Assembly: GCA_007131945.1 (NCBI GenBank)
Contig: SLPP01000331.1
Location: forward strand, 1 to 14,833
DNA length: 14,833 nucleotides
Direction: 5' to 3'
DNA from: Paracoccaceae bacterium
GTDB taxonomy: Bacteria; Pseudomonadota; Alphaproteobacteria; Rhodobacterales; Rhodobacteraceae
Part shown: positions 13,715 through 14,833 of the stretch, one piece after another
Layout of the letters: every line of letters begins with the position of its first letter
Position numbering within the stretch: position 1 is the stretch's first letter
Position numbers and translations under genes: made by a program
The notes under the pieces: generated by a model
What the model was told of the DNA's origin: nothing
The model's database searches: none
The model's input: only the letters and a program-made list of their open reading frames with translations

Positions 13715-13742
13715 AAAAAAAACGCCCGCACAAGGCGGGCGT
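13715..13742 (-). terminator. Intrinsic (Rho-independent) terminator on the minus strand
   Basis: ACGCCCGC (13722-13729) and GCGGGCGT (13735-13742) form a perfect 8 bp GC-rich stem with a 5-base loop. Read on the minus strand the stem is followed directly by seven to eight T residues (13722-13715). This is a textbook intrinsic terminator, and it points only leftward. No protein gene ends before it on that strand, so it must close a short RNA or act within the bdhA leader. Confidence 0.8.
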
Positions 13743-13790
13743 CAGTCGTTGAGGCAGGTTTCATACAGGCAAGAAACCTATCGAGCAGTG
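13715..13790 (-). ncRNA. Candidate small RNA (about 76 nt) or bdhA leader attenuator
   Basis: A minus-strand promoter (13824-13796) is followed at the right distance by a short sequence containing a hairpin, AGGTTTC/GAAACCT with a 10-base loop (13756-13779), and then the intrinsic terminator ending near 13715. A flanking GAGGC/GCCTC pair could extend the first hairpin. No reading frame with a stop fits inside. This promoter-hairpin-single strand-terminator layout is that of a free small RNA. Because bdhA starts 90 bases further on in the same direction, a terminated leader of bdhA is the main alternative. I do not recognise it as a known family; the CUCCUCCC motif of the CcsR RNAs is absent. 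Confidence 0.5.
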
Positions 13791-13795
13791 CCTCT

Positions 13796-13824
13796 CTTAT
13801 AGCCAATCCCTCGGAGCGATCCAA
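13796..13824 (-). promoter_or_regulatory. Strong sigma-70-like promoter on the minus strand
   Basis: TTGGAT (13824-13819) and TATAAG (13801-13796) have the ideal 17-base spacing. TGG lies just before the -10 hexamer, giving an extended -10-like context. In this GC-rich window such a TA-rich box stands out. Transcription would start at about 13789-13792 and run toward the terminator at 13715 and bdhA. Confidence 0.6.
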
Positions 13825-13919
13825 GCTAAAAGTTTGAAATTGCATCCCGGGCGCGGTAGTCAGATCAAACCGGGCAGACGACGAAGATTGTCGCTCCAAG
13901 ATATACAATGAGGCGAATA

Positions 13920-14833
13920 ATGGGCAAACAGTTTCTGCTTTCGGTTGCATGCCTCATGAGTCTGTCCGCCGCGCCGGTGCCCCTTGCCGCCCAGCCCGCG
14001 CATGGCATCGCTATGTATGGCACCCCTGCCCTGCCCCCAGATCTTGTGTCCCTGCCGCATGCGAATCGGGACGCGCCCAGGGGCGGACGGGTCGTTTTCG
14101 CCGAGACGGGGGGGTTTGATTCGCTCAATCCCTACATTCTCGCCGGGACCGCCCCCTGGGGGGTGTCGCTGCTTACCGTCCAGAGCCTTCTGGGGCGAAA
14201 CTACGACGAACCCTTCACGCTTTACGCCACGCTGGCCGAGTCGGTCGAGACGAACGAATCGCGCGACTTCGTCGAATTCACCCTGCGCGAGGAGGCCCGA
14301 TTCGCCGACGGCAGCCCGGTGACGATCGAGGACGTGATCTGGTCCTTCGAGACGCTGGGCAGCGAGGGCCATCCGCGCTTCCGCACCGCCTGGACCAAGG
14401 TCGCCTCGATGGAGCGCACCGGGGAGCGCTCGGTGCGGCTGACCTTCACCGAGCCTGACCGCGAGCTGCCGCTGATCCTCGGCCTGCGGCCGATCCTGAG
14501 CCGCGCGCTGTTCGAGGAGCGGCGCTTTGCCGCCTCGAGCCTCGAGCCGTTGATCGGCTCGGGTCCCTATGTCGTCGACCGGTTCGAGCCCGGACGCTTC
14601 GTCAGCTTCCGCCGCAACCCCGACTGGTGGGCGGCCGATCTGCCCTTCTACGCCGGACAGTTCAACTTCGACGAGATCCGCTACGATTTCTACGGTGACG
14701 CCTCGGTCGCCTTCGAGGCGTTCCGCGCCGGCAATGTCTCGGTCTGGCGCGAGGCGAACGCCGCGCGATGGGCCTCGAACTACGACTTCCCGGCGGTGCG
14801 CGACGGTCGCGTGCGGCTGGAGGAGGTGCCGCA
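13920..14833 (+). CDS. YejA-like extracellular solute-binding protein (family 5), 5' part
   Basis: Periplasmic binding component of a peptide-type ABC importer, cut by the right window edge after about 304 residues (full length is usually about 600). It opens with a signal peptide (MGKQFLLSVACLMSLSAAP then VPLAAQPAHG). The family signatures follow: HGIAMYGTPALPPDLVSLPHAN, GGFDSLNPYIL, APWGVSLLTVQSLLGR, EPFTLYATLAES, FADGSPVTIEDVIWSFETLG and IGSGPYVVDRFEPGRF. These match the YejA/microcin C-type group. I prefer the ATG at 13920 because GAGG lies six bases before it; the in-frame ATG at 13908 would add MRRI but has only a poor ribosome site. Permease and ATPase genes are expected to the right, outside the window. 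Confidence 0.92.
   Translation, partial: MGKQFLLSVACLMSLSAAPVPLAAQPAHGIAMYGTPALPPDLVSLPHANRDAPRGGRVVFAETGGFDSLNPYILAGTAPWGVSLLTVQSLLGRNYDEPFTLYATLAESVETNESRDFVEFTLREEARFADGSPVTIEDVIWSFETLGSEGHPRFRTAWTKVASMERTGERSVRLTFTEPDRELPLILGLRPILSRALFEERRFAASSLEPLIGSGPYVVDRFEPGRFVSFRRNPDWWAADLPFYAGQFNFDEIRYDFYGDASVAFEAFRAGNVSVWREANAARWASNYDFPAVRDGRVRLEEVP

Noticed and set aside
13715..13790. A leader peptide controlling bdhA by ribosome-dependent attenuation
   Set aside because: The only ATG in the stretch (near 13763 on the minus strand) opens a frame that runs through the terminator without a stop and has no ribosome site or run of regulatory codons.
13984..14322. Open frames on both strands near 13860-14450 competing with the solute-binding protein
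   Set aside because: Only the plus-strand frame from 13920 gives a signal peptide and YejA-type motifs; it runs open to the window end.
1..14833. Mobile elements, CRISPR arrays, tRNA or rRNA genes
   Set aside because: No transposase or integrase motifs, no regularly spaced direct repeats and no tRNA-like cloverleaf or rRNA sequence were seen on either strand.

Overview
The window looks like chromosomal DNA of an alphaproteobacterium, most likely a Rhodobacteraceae/Paracoccaceae member. The evidence is the very high GC content, the strong GC bias at third codon positions, and the make-up of the genes: a YbjN–proC–csaA cluster, an Atm1-type exporter, a DoeA-type M24 hydrolase, bdhA and a YejA-like binding protein. 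This assignment is inferred from protein resemblance, not from a search. I see no insertion sequence, phage gene, tRNA, rRNA or CRISPR array. It reads as a normal, densely packed core region with a few intergenic RNA-like structures.

Layout. (1) 1-453, minus: 5' half of truB, running off the left edge. (2) 718-3820, plus: a tight five-gene run of a YbjN-fold protein, proC, csaA, a D-2-hydroxyacid dehydrogenase and a small coiled-coil membrane protein. The last three junctions overlap by 4-11 bases. A perfect palindrome follows at 3839-3859. (3) 3962-4519, minus: a LOG-family (TIGR00730) phosphoribohydrolase. It is divergent from a membrane-anchored LysM protein (4616-6013, plus) and an Atm1-type ABC exporter (6081-7919, plus). 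(4) 7920-8089: a gap between convergent genes holding two strong hairpins. (5) 8090-13625, minus: a methyltransferase, a DoeA-like hydrolase, dtd, a double zinc-ribbon membrane protein, an SPFH-GYF protein and bdhA. dtd overlaps the zinc-ribbon gene by one base, and the zinc-ribbon gene starts 6 bases after the SPFH stop, so SPFH, zinc ribbon, dtd and doeA-like look like one transcription unit. (6) 13626-13919: an intergenic region with a well-formed minus-strand promoter, a hairpin and an intrinsic terminator, together outlining a candidate small RNA of about 76 nt or a leader attenuator of bdhA. (7) 13920-end, plus: the N-terminal 300 residues or so of a YejA-like periplasmic solute-binding protein, cut by the right edge.

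Functional themes are translation quality control and RNA modification (truB, csaA, dtd), amino-acid and small-acid metabolism (proC, hydroxyacid dehydrogenase, bdhA, doeA-like) and envelope functions (LysM protein, Atm1 exporter, SPFH/zinc-ribbon pair, peptide-type uptake). The items most worth a second look are the candidate small RNA upstream of bdhA and the SPFH-GYF/zinc-ribbon pair, which resembles the membrane-stress SPFH modules known from Bacillus.
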